Source: Paramecium sonneborni | Lineage: Eukaryota > Ciliophora > Oligohymenophorea > Peniculida > Parameciidae | Direction of reading: 5' to 3' | Assembly (NCBI GenBank): GCA_905182985.1 | Contig: CAJJDN010000033.1 | Span: 575,459 to 639,458 of the forward strand | DNA length: 64,000 nt | Shown: in pieces, positions 49,637 to 61,725 of the stretch | Numbering within the stretch: the stretch's first letter is position 1 | Layout: every line of letters begins with the position of its first letter | Made by a program: the position numbers and the translations under genes | The notes under the pieces: model-generated | Seen by the model: the letters and a program-made list of their open reading frames with translations, nothing else | Databases searched by the model: none | Told to the model about the DNA's origin: nothing

Positions 49637-52600
49637 ATGAGTAAAATACCTTAACATCATGAAGAAGATTAAAATTTGTTAGGAAATGAAAATACACAAG
49701 AATAATTTCAATCTACAGTTCAAAGGTTTTCATCAAGTTCTAATTGGGAGGAACATGATAAACCTAATAAAAAACCAGATCAACCAGGTCCATCCAAAAT
49801 TGATGCTATAGTGATTTTGATTATAATATTTATGATTGGATTAGCAGGATTTTGGTTAGTGAAACATTACAATGGTAATGAATGATCGTTCTATTCATTA
49901 GTGGTGATACCTGAAAAACCAATAGAAAATAATAATAATGTACGTGTTAGTCCATAATTAGTTCATCCAAAAGAATCAGTTGTTTAAGATGTTTTTAATA
50001 AAATAAGTGAAGGTCTTTAAAATTTAGGATAAGAAAAGGCTGAGAAGGAGTTTACTATAGAAGATGAAAAAACTTTAGATGAAGTTTTAGATGATTATAT
50101 GTCAAAAATTGAATAATACACTGATATACGTACTGTCTGGGTAGATGATGATGATGTAGAAATTAATAATTAAAATAATAAAGATTTAATAAGTAAATAA
50201 ACAGAAATCGAACAAAAGTTGGAATAGTAGTTAAATATTGTTGAGGATTTAGAAGAATTAATTATATCATAAGAAGGTGAAATATAAATTATTAAACCAG
50301 TCTTTTCTAAGAATATTTATACATATAAAGAATTATAAAATGGTTTAAAGGTTTTATACATTTAATCTACAACTGAAAGTATTACTTTAGTAGCATCATT
50401 AAATATTGGAAGAATTAATGATCCTTAAGAACAACCTGGATTAACAGAATTAATGTTTAAATGCTTATAAACCAATTTTTAAATTGAAGTCAATGAATAT
50501 TACACAAATTTTATAATTCAATTAAATTTATTGGAAGAATTAAATGCTAAATTGTTAGAACTTTATATGATATTCACAGAACCAATATTTGTTGATATTG
50601 TTAAAAATGCTAAAGAATTATTTGAAAAAATGATGAATGAGTCTAAATCTGCTCATTTTCAATATGTGTCTTAATTTTTAAATTCATTAGCAAATTTATA
50701 AGAATTATCTATTTTATCTGTTGAATAAGATCAAATATAATAGTATTTTATTCAGCATATTTCTTCAGATACTATTAGTTTTGTATTCAAAAGTTAAGAG
50801 GAATACGAAATTATTTAAACAAAAATCTTATAATCAAATTTAATGAAATTAAAGAATTTACATAAATATCATGATCCAACTTATGAAAATAACTTTCCTC
50901 AAGGCAGACAAATTCTTAAATTTAAAAGTGAAACAGAGAGTTTATTATTATTATCAATAAGTGATGAATAAAGTTGTTAAAGATTTTTATCTTATTTATT
51001 ACCTAAGCCATTCATAGGTTCAATAGAATAAAATTAATTATTAGTTAAATTAGATATTGATATTAATAATACTTTACCTACAATTAACAAATTTATTTCA
51101 TTTCTCAACTTTCTTTAATAAGCAGATGAAATTTAATTAACATATTTATATTCTTAAATGTTAGTAACAGAAGAATTATTATTTAATACTAAATACGAAG
51201 AAGATTTATTAAAAATTAGTTAGAATTTATTTAAAGATCCTATCTATGGATTAAAAGGTGAAGAAAGTTTACGTATTTTTGATAAAGATGAATTTGATTA
51301 ATATTTAACAAATTTACAAAATAATTTTATTGTTTTGATTGGAAGTGATAACTTTTAATTGGATCCAAATCATAAATCAATTAATGATGATTCAATCTTT
51401 ATAGTAGATGCTGTATTAAATAAACTTCATTAAGAATTTTAATTTGATTTAAAACCTTTAACAAAGTAGTTTGATTAAACAAATTAATATTAATTTGAAT
51501 TACCATAATTAAGTACATTTTTACCTGAAAATTTGGCTTTAGTATCAGTATGTTAAGAACCAATCATAGCTTATGAATAGTCATAAACTTAAATTGATAA
51601 TTAAAGTAATGTAGTGAGAGAAAGTAAGTATGATGGATCAAAAGAAATAGATTTTGAAACTATAGAATTTAAATGTTAATTTCCTATTCCCAATTTTACA
51701 AATAATTGTATAGAATAAGAAAAAGCTGCATAAATATCTTTAGTGCCATTTTAAATTTCAAGTAATGTATGGTGGAAACCTAGTAGATTAGGTGCTATGG
51801 TTTTTACAGGATTATTTATTGAAAAACCAGAATCAACTTTAGTAGAAGGTAAAACAATGCTGAAGTTATTGCAAAAATTTTATACAGAATTGTCAAAGAA
51901 ATAATTTTAATAAGAAATTTTATTTGGTTATGAATTAAGTTTTAAGGAAACAATAAATGGACTTAATATATAAATGTTAAGTTATTCTGAAAAATAATCA
52001 GAATTTTAGGATAAAGTTTTTGATTTAATGGATACTGATGATGAACAATTATTTATTTATGTAAAGGATTTGTTAAGTTAGGATATTAAAAGATTTCATG
52101 ATTAAAAATTATCATTATTAACTTAATAACACTATTTACCTAAAATTATGCTACGTCCTGTTAGTTCTCCTTAAGAAATATTGGATGAATTAACTAAAAT
52201 TGACTATTAAAGATTTTAAATATTCTAAGCTAAATTATTAACTAGTAAAATATAAATTTTGAATTTGGGAAATATTTTACCAAATGATAGTGTATTTGAA
52301 GATTCATAAGAAACTTATATAACAAGAACTTTGAATTTAAAAGGACAAAATTTATAGTATAAAGTGAAAAGAGAGTCAAATATTGATATGAGTTCATCAG
52401 TTTTAAATTATTACTAAACAGGTTTGAAAAATTTGGAAAACACTGCTAAATTATATTTTTATGCTGATTTCTTATAATAATATTCGAATAATTATTTTCC
52501 AATGGGATAATAAATTTAGATAAAGAGAAGAGCATTGGGATGTGCAGATGGTTTATAGATTTTTATGTAAGGATTAAATCCTTTAAAAGGAAAGGAATAA

Positions 52601-52972
52601 ATTGATTAATTTATAAAGCAAGCAAATATTTATTTAAATAAATAATTAGATGAAGAAATTTTAGATTAGAAGACTTAAACAATTAATAGATTATAAAATG
52701 AAATCAAATTTAAGAGTATTTAAGAAGAAGGATAATTTATTTGGGATAAAATTGTTAATAAAAATTATGCATTTACAGAAATATAAGATGTTATAAGATA
52801 TTTAGATGAAGTATTTCCATAAAAGCTTAGAGAATGTTAATATTTAACAATGTAAGGGTCAATTAGTGTTTAAGTATATGGAATATAAGAATAGATTGAT
52901 TAAAATGGAAGTATTGAATATGTGGACGAACTGACTGGTTAGGATATATATGAATGCTTATTTCAATTATGA
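49637..52972 (+). CDS. membrane-anchored M16 (insulinase-like) protease homologue, catalytic motif lost
   Basis: 1102 residues after removing one 27-nt intron. A cytosolic Gln-rich start leads to one membrane helix at about residues 55-77 (IVILIIIFMIGLAGFWLV), as in some nardilysin-type proteins. The M16 halves follow. The strand before the active site reads SLNIGRINDPQEQPGLTELM; at the place where active enzymes have the zinc motif H-x-x-E-H the sequence is LTELM, without both histidines. Later parts keep the fold (GLNPLKGKEQIDQFIKQANI near the C-terminus). It is therefore probably a pseudoprotease with a binding or scaffold role. Length fits insulysin/nardilysin. Confidence 0.85.
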
Positions 52973-53067
52973 TCGATTAGTTTAATGTATTTATGTAAAT
53001 TTGTAGATTAGGGAAAATAAATTGAATAATTATACTGGTATACAAATTTATGAAATATAAATTAAAT

Positions 53068-55433
53068 TCAAATCATATTGTCTTAATTAGGAACCATAAT
53101 TTCTGCATTTCCATAATCGCCAATTAATGGTACCATACTTTTATTAAAATAAGATCTAGCTGCCATAGATTAATTATCTTTGACAGGTAGACTGAGCATA
53201 TTTTTATCAGCAATATTAGTAACAATAAAGTTATTAGTATTAGTGTTTTAATTTAATTGCATTTGTTCTTCTTCTTCCTCATTTTCTAATAGATTCTTCT
53301 TTCTAAAAGTATTTCTTTTGTTTATAAGATTTAGATGTTTAATTTAATATTATTTTCTATATTCTGATGCATTACTTACTGCAATAGTTTATAATTCCCA
53401 ATTAGTTTTTTCTTAGGGAGGTAATGAATGATGAAATTAACTGTGTTGATCTGATTTATCTGATTAAATTTTAGATGATTCTTATGATATATTATCTTAT
53501 TCTTCTGATTGATGCATATCTGGTCCTCCTTATTAAATTACTTTTTATTATTATTCAACAATAACTTCTTCTTATGATGGAGCTGCTTAGATGAATTTAG
53601 CTAATGCTTACATTTCCATACTAAGATTAAGACTACTATTTTTAAGATGATCTAAATATTCAGGAATAAAGTCAGTAGTTTTCATTTCTACAACTTTATA
53701 ATTACTGGATTCATTTTTTCTATCTAATACTGCTTTAATATAATTGTTTTATAGATTCTCTAATATGACTAATTTATCATCTAAAGTTTGTTCTCCAAAT
53801 CGAATACTTAAAAATCTAACATCATCAAAAAATTATAAAACAGTACTGAAATAATATTCTACATTTTGAATGTTGTTTTTTATAAATTCTTCTCTGTATT
53901 CCATAACTTTATAAAGATCTTTTACAAATTATTGAAATGATAAAGTTTTCAGAAATTGTAAAAAAAATAGTTAATCTTAACTTTCAAATGAAGTTAGAAA
54001 TTTTTTATAATCAAACATAACTATTTTTTTTTCTGATTTCTAATTAGATGTATCAGTACTAAAATATTTATAGATATCATTTAACATAAGTAACTTAAAA
54101 TTATAAAATGCTTATCTATATTTCATGATTCCTTCTTCAAAGATTTCCTATAGATTAATAAAAATATTTACATTTTCATAGAATTTAAGATCTGCAAATA
54201 CAGTATTCATTTTACGAATGAAATAATTTTAATATTATTTAGGACATTTTGGATCATCCGATCTGGAAAGAATACGTCCATCATCAATATCATAAATAAC
54301 TCTTTTTAATTCTTTAGGCAAAGGTTTTTCAGACTAAATAAATGATAAGATTACAATTTCATAGAGATTTCTATCAAGTCCTATAATATAAGGTAATTAA
54401 GATTTATGAAAATCAAAAGATCCTGGTCTAAGAAATGGAATAAAAAGACCTCTCCATTATAAAGGAGCAAGTAATTCAACTAATGATTAACAAAATAAAG
54501 TAATGCCAGCAGGTTTACGAGAAACAATAATGATTTGGTATTCAAGCATCATGTATAATAGTAATTTATACAAATTAAAGATAGGTTGATTAAAAATTAA
54601 AACATCGAATAGGTTATTAGATAATTTAAAAATAGAAAAATGCGTTGTAAGATGTGAATTGGAAACATAGTAATTCATCCATATCTCAGAACTGCTGAAC
54701 TTTAACCTATACTCTACGCTTGCTAATTATTAATATATAAATACTTATCCTAAATAATAGGACATTAAGTAAGTGCTGTTCTGATATAGAAATCATAGAG
54801 TTTTATTTCTTCAATCTAATATTCTTATTATCCTCTTTTTATAGTAATTATTTTATCTCTTTCTCTATTTTAAGATAAACGAAGTTTTTAGATTTTTAGT
54901 AATTGCATAACAAAACTTCTTTAAGGAATGAAAGCAGGATAACAAGATATTACACAGAAAGCCTTAGGTACAAATACTTACATTAATTTATCATTTGATG
55001 GCATAATTAAGAACATCTTTTCATAAAAGCAAGCTGAAGTACAATAAAATTTGATGTGCTATTTAAAATCGTTAATAACAAAATAATTGATCTCGTTTGT
55101 AGATGTTTATATATCATCTTCTTTAAAATATTCTTCTATCTTATTAAATCTACTATCTCCTTCCTTTATTGTCTTTACTCCTAAAGGAAAGCACCACTAT
55201 ATAATAATAATCTCCGAATATTTTACCAAAGCAATATCTGCTAAAACATGATTCATTTTACGTTCTACTGGATTCGGAAATATTGTAAGTATAGCAAGAT
55301 CTTTCTTATTTGCAGTAGTACAAGATTAAAGTATTACATCTACAAATATATTTATTGAATTGTAATTACCTTAATCATTAGTTTTAATTCCTGCAGTTAC
55401 GAAGAATTCAAATAGATTACCTAATTTCTCCAT
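53068..55433 (-). CDS. DENN-domain protein (candidate Rab exchange factor)
   Basis: 769 residues after removing introns of 30 and 26 nt. The uDENN part begins near the start (LFEFFVTAGIK) and has CFPLGVKTI. The central cDENN is clear: NNLFDVLIFNQPIFNLYKLL, EYQIIIVSRKPAGITLFCQS, LLAPLQWRGLFIPFLRPG and LPYIIGLDRNLYEI, the classic cDENN strand-helix order ending in a PxIIG motif. dDENN helices follow (VKDLYKVMEYREEFI, FFDDVRFLSIRFGEQ). A Gln/Ser-rich tail of about 200 residues ends the protein. DENN proteins activate Rab GTPases on membranes; the Rab partner is unknown. Its stop lies 96 bp from the M16 stop. Confidence 0.85.
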
Positions 55434-55703
55434 TTATTTGTTTTTAATAATATAATTAATATAGCTATGCATCATAATTAACTGAATCTAATGCGATCAC
55501 TTTTATTTAATATACTCTTAATTCAACCATTACATTATCATTTACTATTATATAAATATAAAGTTTTATACATTCCATTACTATAATGATTAATATTTTT
55601 AGAATTACAACTATTTATTTCTAATAAATCTATTTCTCAAATAAGTATAATCATTAATTCTTATATTGATTGGCGCCAAAATATATATTATTTAATATAT
55701 TGT
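55434..55703. promoter_or_regulatory. 270-bp divergent promoter region
   Basis: AT-rich spacer between the ATGs of the DENN gene (minus) and HAT1 (plus). No gene or clear motif; must hold both promoters. Confidence 0.5.
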
Positions 55704-57034
55704 ATGGCAAACTTATTTGATGAAGAGTAAGGATAATATTTAAGATTGAATGCCCTTAAATATTTAGAGAAACCTCCAGAAGTCTAAAGAGAAGATGATC
55801 CATTTATTACTAATGGCTCTTTAGCTATTACATATATATTAGTGGAAACTGTAGAGTAATATAAGACAGGTTAAGGTTTGAAGTTCTAGCCTAGTTATGT
55901 TCATTAAGTATTTAGATAGTCGAATGAAATTTATGGTTATAAAGATCTTAAGATTACTATTCATGTCACAGCACTTGGATTAAAACCTTATATTCAAGTA
56001 ATTCACTTCAAAATATTAATAATAGATATCTTATAGTGAATAAACTGAAGATGCAGATGACTTAAAGGAAAGTTTTAATAAAGTTTATGAAGCTGGATAT
56101 CTAACAAACGAAGATCAATTTATTAAGGCACTTGAAGAAGAATACAATTAAGAACCATTAGGAGATTTAATTGAAGAATATGGAGATTTCAAAATATATA
56201 AATGTTAAACTGCAATAACTAATGGCTTTATTCAATTTAAACCATTTTTATAAGCATTTCTTTTAGTCTTAATTGATGGAGTTTAATATCCAGGTGATGA
56301 AAATGAATGGGTTTATTTAATATTATATGAAAAAAGACAATTTATAGGATTGACTACTGTCTATAAATTTAATATTGGTTGGGATAAACAAAGACATCGT
56401 TTAAGTCAAATGTTATTCCTACCTTAATATTAAAGAAAAGGACATGGAAGTAGAATGCTTAAAACTGTTTATAAATTAGGATTAGAAGATGAAAAATGTT
56501 TATAAATCACCCTTGAAGATCCATCTGAAGATTTTTAAGTTATGAGAGACATTACTGATTCCAAAATTTTACATGAACATTTCAAAGATATTATTCCTAA
56601 TCATGTTATAAATTTAGATTATAATAGATTATTAATTCTGTTTAAGATATTGTTGATATCCCCAAAGATAAATTATTCGAAATTATGAAGAAAACTAAAT
56701 TGCATGCCTATTAAATAAAAAGAGCATATTCTATTTATCTATATGCCTTTATTAATAAGTATATTATTATTATTAATAATATCTAAGAAAATCATCAAAA
56801 TTAATGACAGACTTTGCTAAGTATTTATTAAGAGAACATTAAAAACCTTATGTCAGAAAAAAGAATATTTTAGTAAAATTTGAAGATGGAAGTTCATTGG
56901 ATCCAAAATAATTACATCTTCTTGAACTCAAAGAAAGAGAAGATAGAAATATTAATGCTGAAGAAAGCTTAGGTGAAGAATTTTGTTTATTTGAACTTAT
57001 TGCTACCAAATTAAGAAAAGATAAAGTAATTTGA
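55704..57034 (+). CDS. HAT1: type B histone acetyltransferase HAT1 (KAT1)
   Basis: 416 residues (human HAT1 has 419) after removing introns of 28, 23 and 29 nt. The N-terminal HAT1 domain starts NLFDEEQGQYLRLN and includes the block VHQVFRQSNEIYGYKDLKIT. The GNAT acetyl-CoA loop reads QRKGHGSRML (Q-x-x-G-x-G), preceded by RLSQMLFLPQYQ and followed by QITLEDPSEDFQVMRD. The C-terminal helical region continues through HAYQIKRAYSIYLY and the last exon (SLDPKQLHLLELKEREDRNI). HAT1 acetylates newly made histone H4 on Lys5 and Lys12 in the cytosol and nucleus. The 23-nt second intron begins GTT rather than GTA; without it and the 29-nt third intron the last 77 codons would look like a separate gene. 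Confidence 0.92.
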
Positions 57035-57069
57035 AATTAATACATTTTATATTTATTTATTTTTATTTT

Positions 57070-57360
57070 ATGAACCAAACTCAAGATAATATAGATAAAG
57101 AAATGGAAAACCTTAAAACATTTTCTAAAAGAGTACTTAAAGAACTCAGAATTAAGTCAAGTTATGAAGAAGAATAAATGAATTGCAATAACCTTAAAAT
57201 TGATCTAGAGGAATTTCATTAATGTTGCAAGAATCTCTTAGAACTTACTTAAGCTTTGAAATTTGATATCAGAGTCAATCAACTCACCAAAAATTAAAGA
57301 ATAGATAGAAGCAAAGAATATGAAAATTTATTATTGAGTATTAGATAACTAAATCAATGA
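57070..57360 (+). CDS. small coiled-coil protein, unknown function
   Basis: 96 residues, no intron. The sequence is an amphipathic coiled coil (DKEMENLKTFSKRVLKELRI, FHQCCKNLLELTQALKFDIR) with two adjacent cysteines. It starts 35 bp after the HAT1 stop on the same strand. It might be a subunit of a larger complex; no family recognised. Confidence 0.65.
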
Positions 57361-58695
57361 AATTTAATCAAAAATTTTTTTATTAATAACTTGAAAATGA
57401 ATGTGCTTCATTAAATTATCAATTTTTGTTGATCTATTTAAAAAATTCACTTATTTTTCTCACTATTTCAATTAAACCCTTCAAAAATTAATATTTGGAA
57501 TCCAATGTAAAATTTTTTCATCTCATTTAGGACTAAACTAAAAAGTAAAATTAAATATATTGTAATTTTAATATGAAAAAATTTTTGATTTCAAAGACTA
57601 TTTAGAGAGAATTAATACTTAGAATCACTTAAAAAAATAAAGAAAACCACTTATCTAGTTCAAAAATTCAAATATACAAGTAATACATCAAATTTTTTTA
57701 ATCTAATGCTTAGTTGATAGTTCAAAAATAAGTATTGATTAATTTTTTTAGAAATTAGAATTTGTATATGATAAAATTCATAATATTTATTTTTGGATAT
57801 TATTATTCCTTTTCATGATAAACTAACTAAAAGTTTATTTTTATGAAGTGAGAAAATATATTTAGATTTTATAAATCAAAATACTATTTTAGGATTCTTT
57901 GGAATATAGTATGAATTGTATTTTTGATATTTTATGAATAGGTTTAATTCAATGAACTTAATCATCTTCCTTAAAGAGTTATTTCAATAAATTTCATTTA
58001 TGGTTTCTGTTATTCGATTTAATTATTATCAAACATAATTCTTCACTTGATCTAATAAAAATTATATAGATATTCGGATTAACAATAATTAGCTTAAATA
58101 ATATCTTTGTGAATTTAAATTTTATTAAATTGTGATATAAAATCTAAAATTTTGACTTTTAAGATAAATTATATGATTCATAAGAACTTAACTGTTTCTA
58201 AATGTGCCTTAAAGTTATTTGAAAAGAGTATGATTATTTTTCAACTTTGTAACATTATTAAATAAAAATATCTATCAATTTATTCTATTTTTGAATCCAT
58301 TCCTTGTAAGAATTAATCGATGATAATTTATAATTTTTCATAGATTTAACAGAGAAAGAAAAAGAATATATAATTAATGTTAGAGAATTTAAGGTTGTTG
58401 ATTTTTTATTGAAGCTGATAGACTTATAGTACTAATTTGTATGTTATGTTGGTTTTAATTTTTAATAGGCAATTTCATTTTAGATTGTTAAGCATTTTTT
58501 TAATGGTTTTCCTTTATTTTAGAAATTAAGCACATATAAGCCAATAGAATACCAATTCCAAAACAAATAAAATCCTTTATAAATAAAAAATTCAACAAAT
58601 ATACATTCAATAATCTTTATTATTAAAAAATATTCGTTCAAATAACAACAATTCTTAAATTCAATTTTAATAATATTACTAAATAAATTTGAAAT
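57361..58695. other. long AT-rich intergenic region, nothing recognised
   Basis: About 1.3 kb before a convergent gene. TGA occurs often in all plus frames in the left two-thirds. A short coding-like stretch (DLTEKEKEYIINVREFKVVD, near 58340-58400) has no start and no partner exon. The region may hold relics, but no gene can be supported. Confidence 0.45.
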
Positions 58696-59179
58696 TCAAT
58701 TTTCAAAAATAGCAAATTTTTCAGCCCAATCCTTTGCTTTTTTTTCAAATTCAATTTTATTTTATTTATAAAGTTCACTTGCTTCTGGAAAAAATGAATA
58801 TTTTAAATTTGGTTTTGATAATATAGATTTAATGCTCATCAAAACTAAATTGATAATAAATATTACTATTATATATTGTATAATCAATTCTCCAATCATC
58901 TTTTAAAATTTCTAGATAAATATATCCTAATATATTTATATTTGGATGAAATATTTTATTCATGAATGTAACTTAAGGAGGCACTTAAGGATATTCATTA
59001 GAAAACTGAAAATTTAGGAAAAATGAGTAAGATTTATATGGAGAATCATGTGGACCTCTAATCCAGATTTATAATTAGAAGTTTCCTATTTCATAAATTT
59101 CCCCAATGAAATTATCCTGACCCTCTTGCATAATATTTTTTATTTCTTCTGAATCTTTCTTTATTTTTTCTTTTGCCAT
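58696..59179 (-). CDS. E2-like (UBC fold) protein without the catalytic cysteine
   Basis: 153 residues after removing one 22-nt intron. The UBC fold is clear: an N-terminal helix, IWIRGPHDSPYKSYSFFLN, FSNEYPQVPPQVTFMNKIF, HPNINILGYIYLEILKDDW and then IKSILSKPN, ending KKAKDWAEKFA. In active E2 enzymes the block reads HPNI...G.ICLDIL; here the Cys is replaced by Tyr (GYIYLEIL), so ubiquitin cannot be carried as a thioester. Such proteins (UEV type) can still help an active E2, for example MMS2 with UBC13. The HPN triad is intact. A decayed E2 relic lies just upstream (59242-59528). Confidence 0.85.
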
Positions 59180-59241
59180 AATCACTTAATATTATCTTTA
59201 AAAAATATTATTTCATTTTATTTTATTATATTTATAAGGTT

Positions 59242-59528
59242 TCAAACAGCATATTTTATTGTCTAATCCTTTGCTTAATGATTCAAATTTTTCTTTACTT
59301 ATGTTTGAACCTAAAAAAATAAAAATTTTGATTCAAATTACCATCATATTTGGTAATCAGTTGGTATTTTAATGTCAAGTTAGAAAATTCCGTTTTAATA
59401 TGGTGATTCTATAATTGTAGCTTGTTATAAAATATGTCCTTATCATCAATTGAAGTACTATATGTAATTGGATGATTTTTATTATAAAATAGTTCTTTCT
59501 AAATTCTGTTTAATGTTCTAGTTAGCAT
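59242..59528 (-). pseudogene. decayed ubiquitin-conjugating enzyme (E2) pseudogene
   Basis: An ATG at 59528 opens a frame with LNRIQKELFYNKNHP, like the first helix of UBE2D-type E2 enzymes. After STSIDDKDIF the frame shifts; the next frame has QATIIESPYQNGIFQLDIKI and PTDY, as in the E2 beta-sheet. Near the 3' end KNLNHQAKDQTIKYAV with a TGA matches the E2 C-terminal helix. The stretch with HPN and the catalytic Cys is missing altogether. The reading frame is broken by at least one shift, one TGA and a deletion. Confidence 0.75.
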
Positions 59529-59925
59529 TTTTATTAATTTATAAATCATCTTTCATTTTCTAGTCAGATAGACCAATTTATTTTTGGGCATTTTAATAAA
59601 ATTTATTTTGATCCTCATTATCTCAATAAATGCATATGCCAATTATCTTAAAAAATAATAAATACATGATTTTATTTATTAATTTATTCTATTATCTTAA
59701 GAGAAATCATAACTTTGTAAGAAAATCTTATTTTTAACTCATAAATTCTTCATCTAGAAAATAAAAAAAGTTGAAATATATATAATTAATTAAAAAATTA
59801 ATACAATAAGTTTTGATTAGTCTTTATTTAATCAGAAAAAAGAAACTTTGAAATTTAAATTACAGTTATTTATCATAAGTAATTAATAAAAATAATTACA
59901 AAGACAAATAATTCAAATGATATAA
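59529..59925. other. intergenic, nothing recognised
   Basis: About 400 bp of AT-rich sequence between the E2 relic and the histidine kinase stop. No RNA gene or repeat seen. Confidence 0.5.
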
Positions 59926-61725
59926 TCATTTAGAAGAGTTTGACTTAACTTTAATTTCTAGTGTAGGAAAAAATGTGAAAAGAATTTCTTTAAGCAAACT
60001 TTAATTTAGAGGTTTGGTCATAAAATAATCCATTCCATTTTCATAGCATTTTTGTTTTGTTTGTAGATCACATAATCCAGTTGTAGCAATACAATAAACC
60101 TTTTTGATTTCTTCTGATTACATTTAAGTTTTTATTATTTTGATAGTCTGAAATCCATCCATAATAGGCATATTAATATCTAGAAATATTAATAGATAAT
60201 GCTAATTATTGCAATGTTTGCATGGGTTTTCCTTTTTCAAGTTAATTTAATTAATACTATCTTAACCATTAAATGCATGATCACAATTTACTCCATATTT
60301 TTACATAATTAATTTTAGACATCTTATATTGTAATATTCATCATCAACAATTAAAGCTCTTGAACAACATTCACTTTATAAACAATACTCTAACATATCT
60401 TTTTTTTATCTAGTTTGAAAAGATGGTAAAAAATGAATCTTATTTTTATGAGACTCACTCAAAATTTCACTTTCTATTTCATCTTCAAAATGATGAACAA
60501 CAGAAAAAGATTTTGTTTCTTTTCTCTTTTTCTTGAATGAAATCTTTTGAGAAGATAAATTTTAAGATATGCTATGAGATTATTATCCTAATGGTCCTTC
60601 AATATAAGAATTTTATGAAAGTAATTTAATAGATTATATTCCTAAAGGAAATTCTAAGATTGCTTTTTAATTAGAAAAATAATTTTCTTAAATATCATTA
60701 GGTAACTCAAAAAAAAATTAAGTTCCTATCACTAATCTTTTCACTTTTATAGGAACTCCTCTATTTAATTATTTTACAATCATGTTGGATATTACTAAGC
60801 CAATTCCAGAACCAACTGAATTATCAGAAACTTTAATAAATTCATCTTTATCCAAAAGAAAATTGATATTGAATTCTTCTTCCTCACTTAAACCAATTCC
60901 AGTATCTTCTATTGATAAAATGAATCGGTCAGCATTGTTATATATATTAACTCTAATTTATCCTGATAAAGTGAATTTTACTGCATTTTACAATAACTAA
61001 AAATAAATTTACTCAAATCTTTCTTTGTCTGTTATTAAAAATCTATTTTTTAGATTATATTAAACTGACAATTAAATACCTTTGCTTTGAAGAGGTTCCT
61101 CAAATAAAGCATTTATAAATTCAACTGTTTCAATAATTTTCATCTCTTCTAATTTAAGTTAAAATATTTTTAATCCTAAATGTGTAAAATCTCTGACATT
61201 ATTAATAATAAGATTAAATTAAATACAATTTATTAAAATTGGATATATATACATTGTTTTTATCTATTCAGATATTATTTCATCTTCAAAAGCTAAATTA
61301 CTGAATGTCATTAAAGAATTTAAGCTAGTTCCAAGTTCATGTGATAATTATTTGCACATATCAAAAAACAATTATTTTCTAACTTTACCTTATTTTCTTT
61401 AATATTTTTAAGGAACATCTAAAAACAAAAACTAAATAAGTGTTTCACTTTCGCTATTTTTAACTTATTCTATAAGTAAAACTGTATCTCTAAAATCAAA
61501 TGTGTCATTATCTTCTATTGAAAAATAATAAATATTTGATAATTCTTCATAATAATCTGATAGAAAGTCTGATATTCTTATTTTATGTGTAATATCATTA
61601 TATTTGTATAACAATGATAATTTAAAAAATTCTTCTTGAATAATAAAATCTCTTTTCTGGAGATCATTCTCAAATTCTTTTTTAAAATAATCCTCCAACT
61701 TTATAGTACATTCAAAAATATCCAT
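59926..61725 (-). CDS. hybrid histidine kinase with receiver domain
   Basis: 599 residues in one frame without any needed intron. The N-terminus (about 110 residues) is a small sensor-like region without membrane segments. The H box is at about residue 128, LSHELGTSLNSL (S-H-E-L kept; the usual R-T-P reads G-T-S). The ATPase has an N box (QLLQNAVKFT, about 238), G1 DTGIGLSEEEE and G2 GSGIGLVISNMI (about 305). A Ser/Lys-rich linker leads to a receiver: LIVDDEY (about 458), phosphoacceptor Asp in FLDINMPIMDGF (about 515) and MTKPLN (about 570). So both phospho-transfer residues are present. No downstream phosphotransfer protein is encoded near. Ligand or signal unknown; cytosolic. Confidence 0.92.

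Noticed and set aside
54487..54678. A separate 63-residue gene on the minus strand
   Set aside because: It is the central part of the DENN domain; its apparent end is a TAA that codes for glutamine.
56800..57034. A separate 77-codon gene after HAT1
   Set aside because: A 29-nt intron joins it in frame to HAT1 and brings the protein to 416 residues, matching the known HAT1 length and C-terminal helices.
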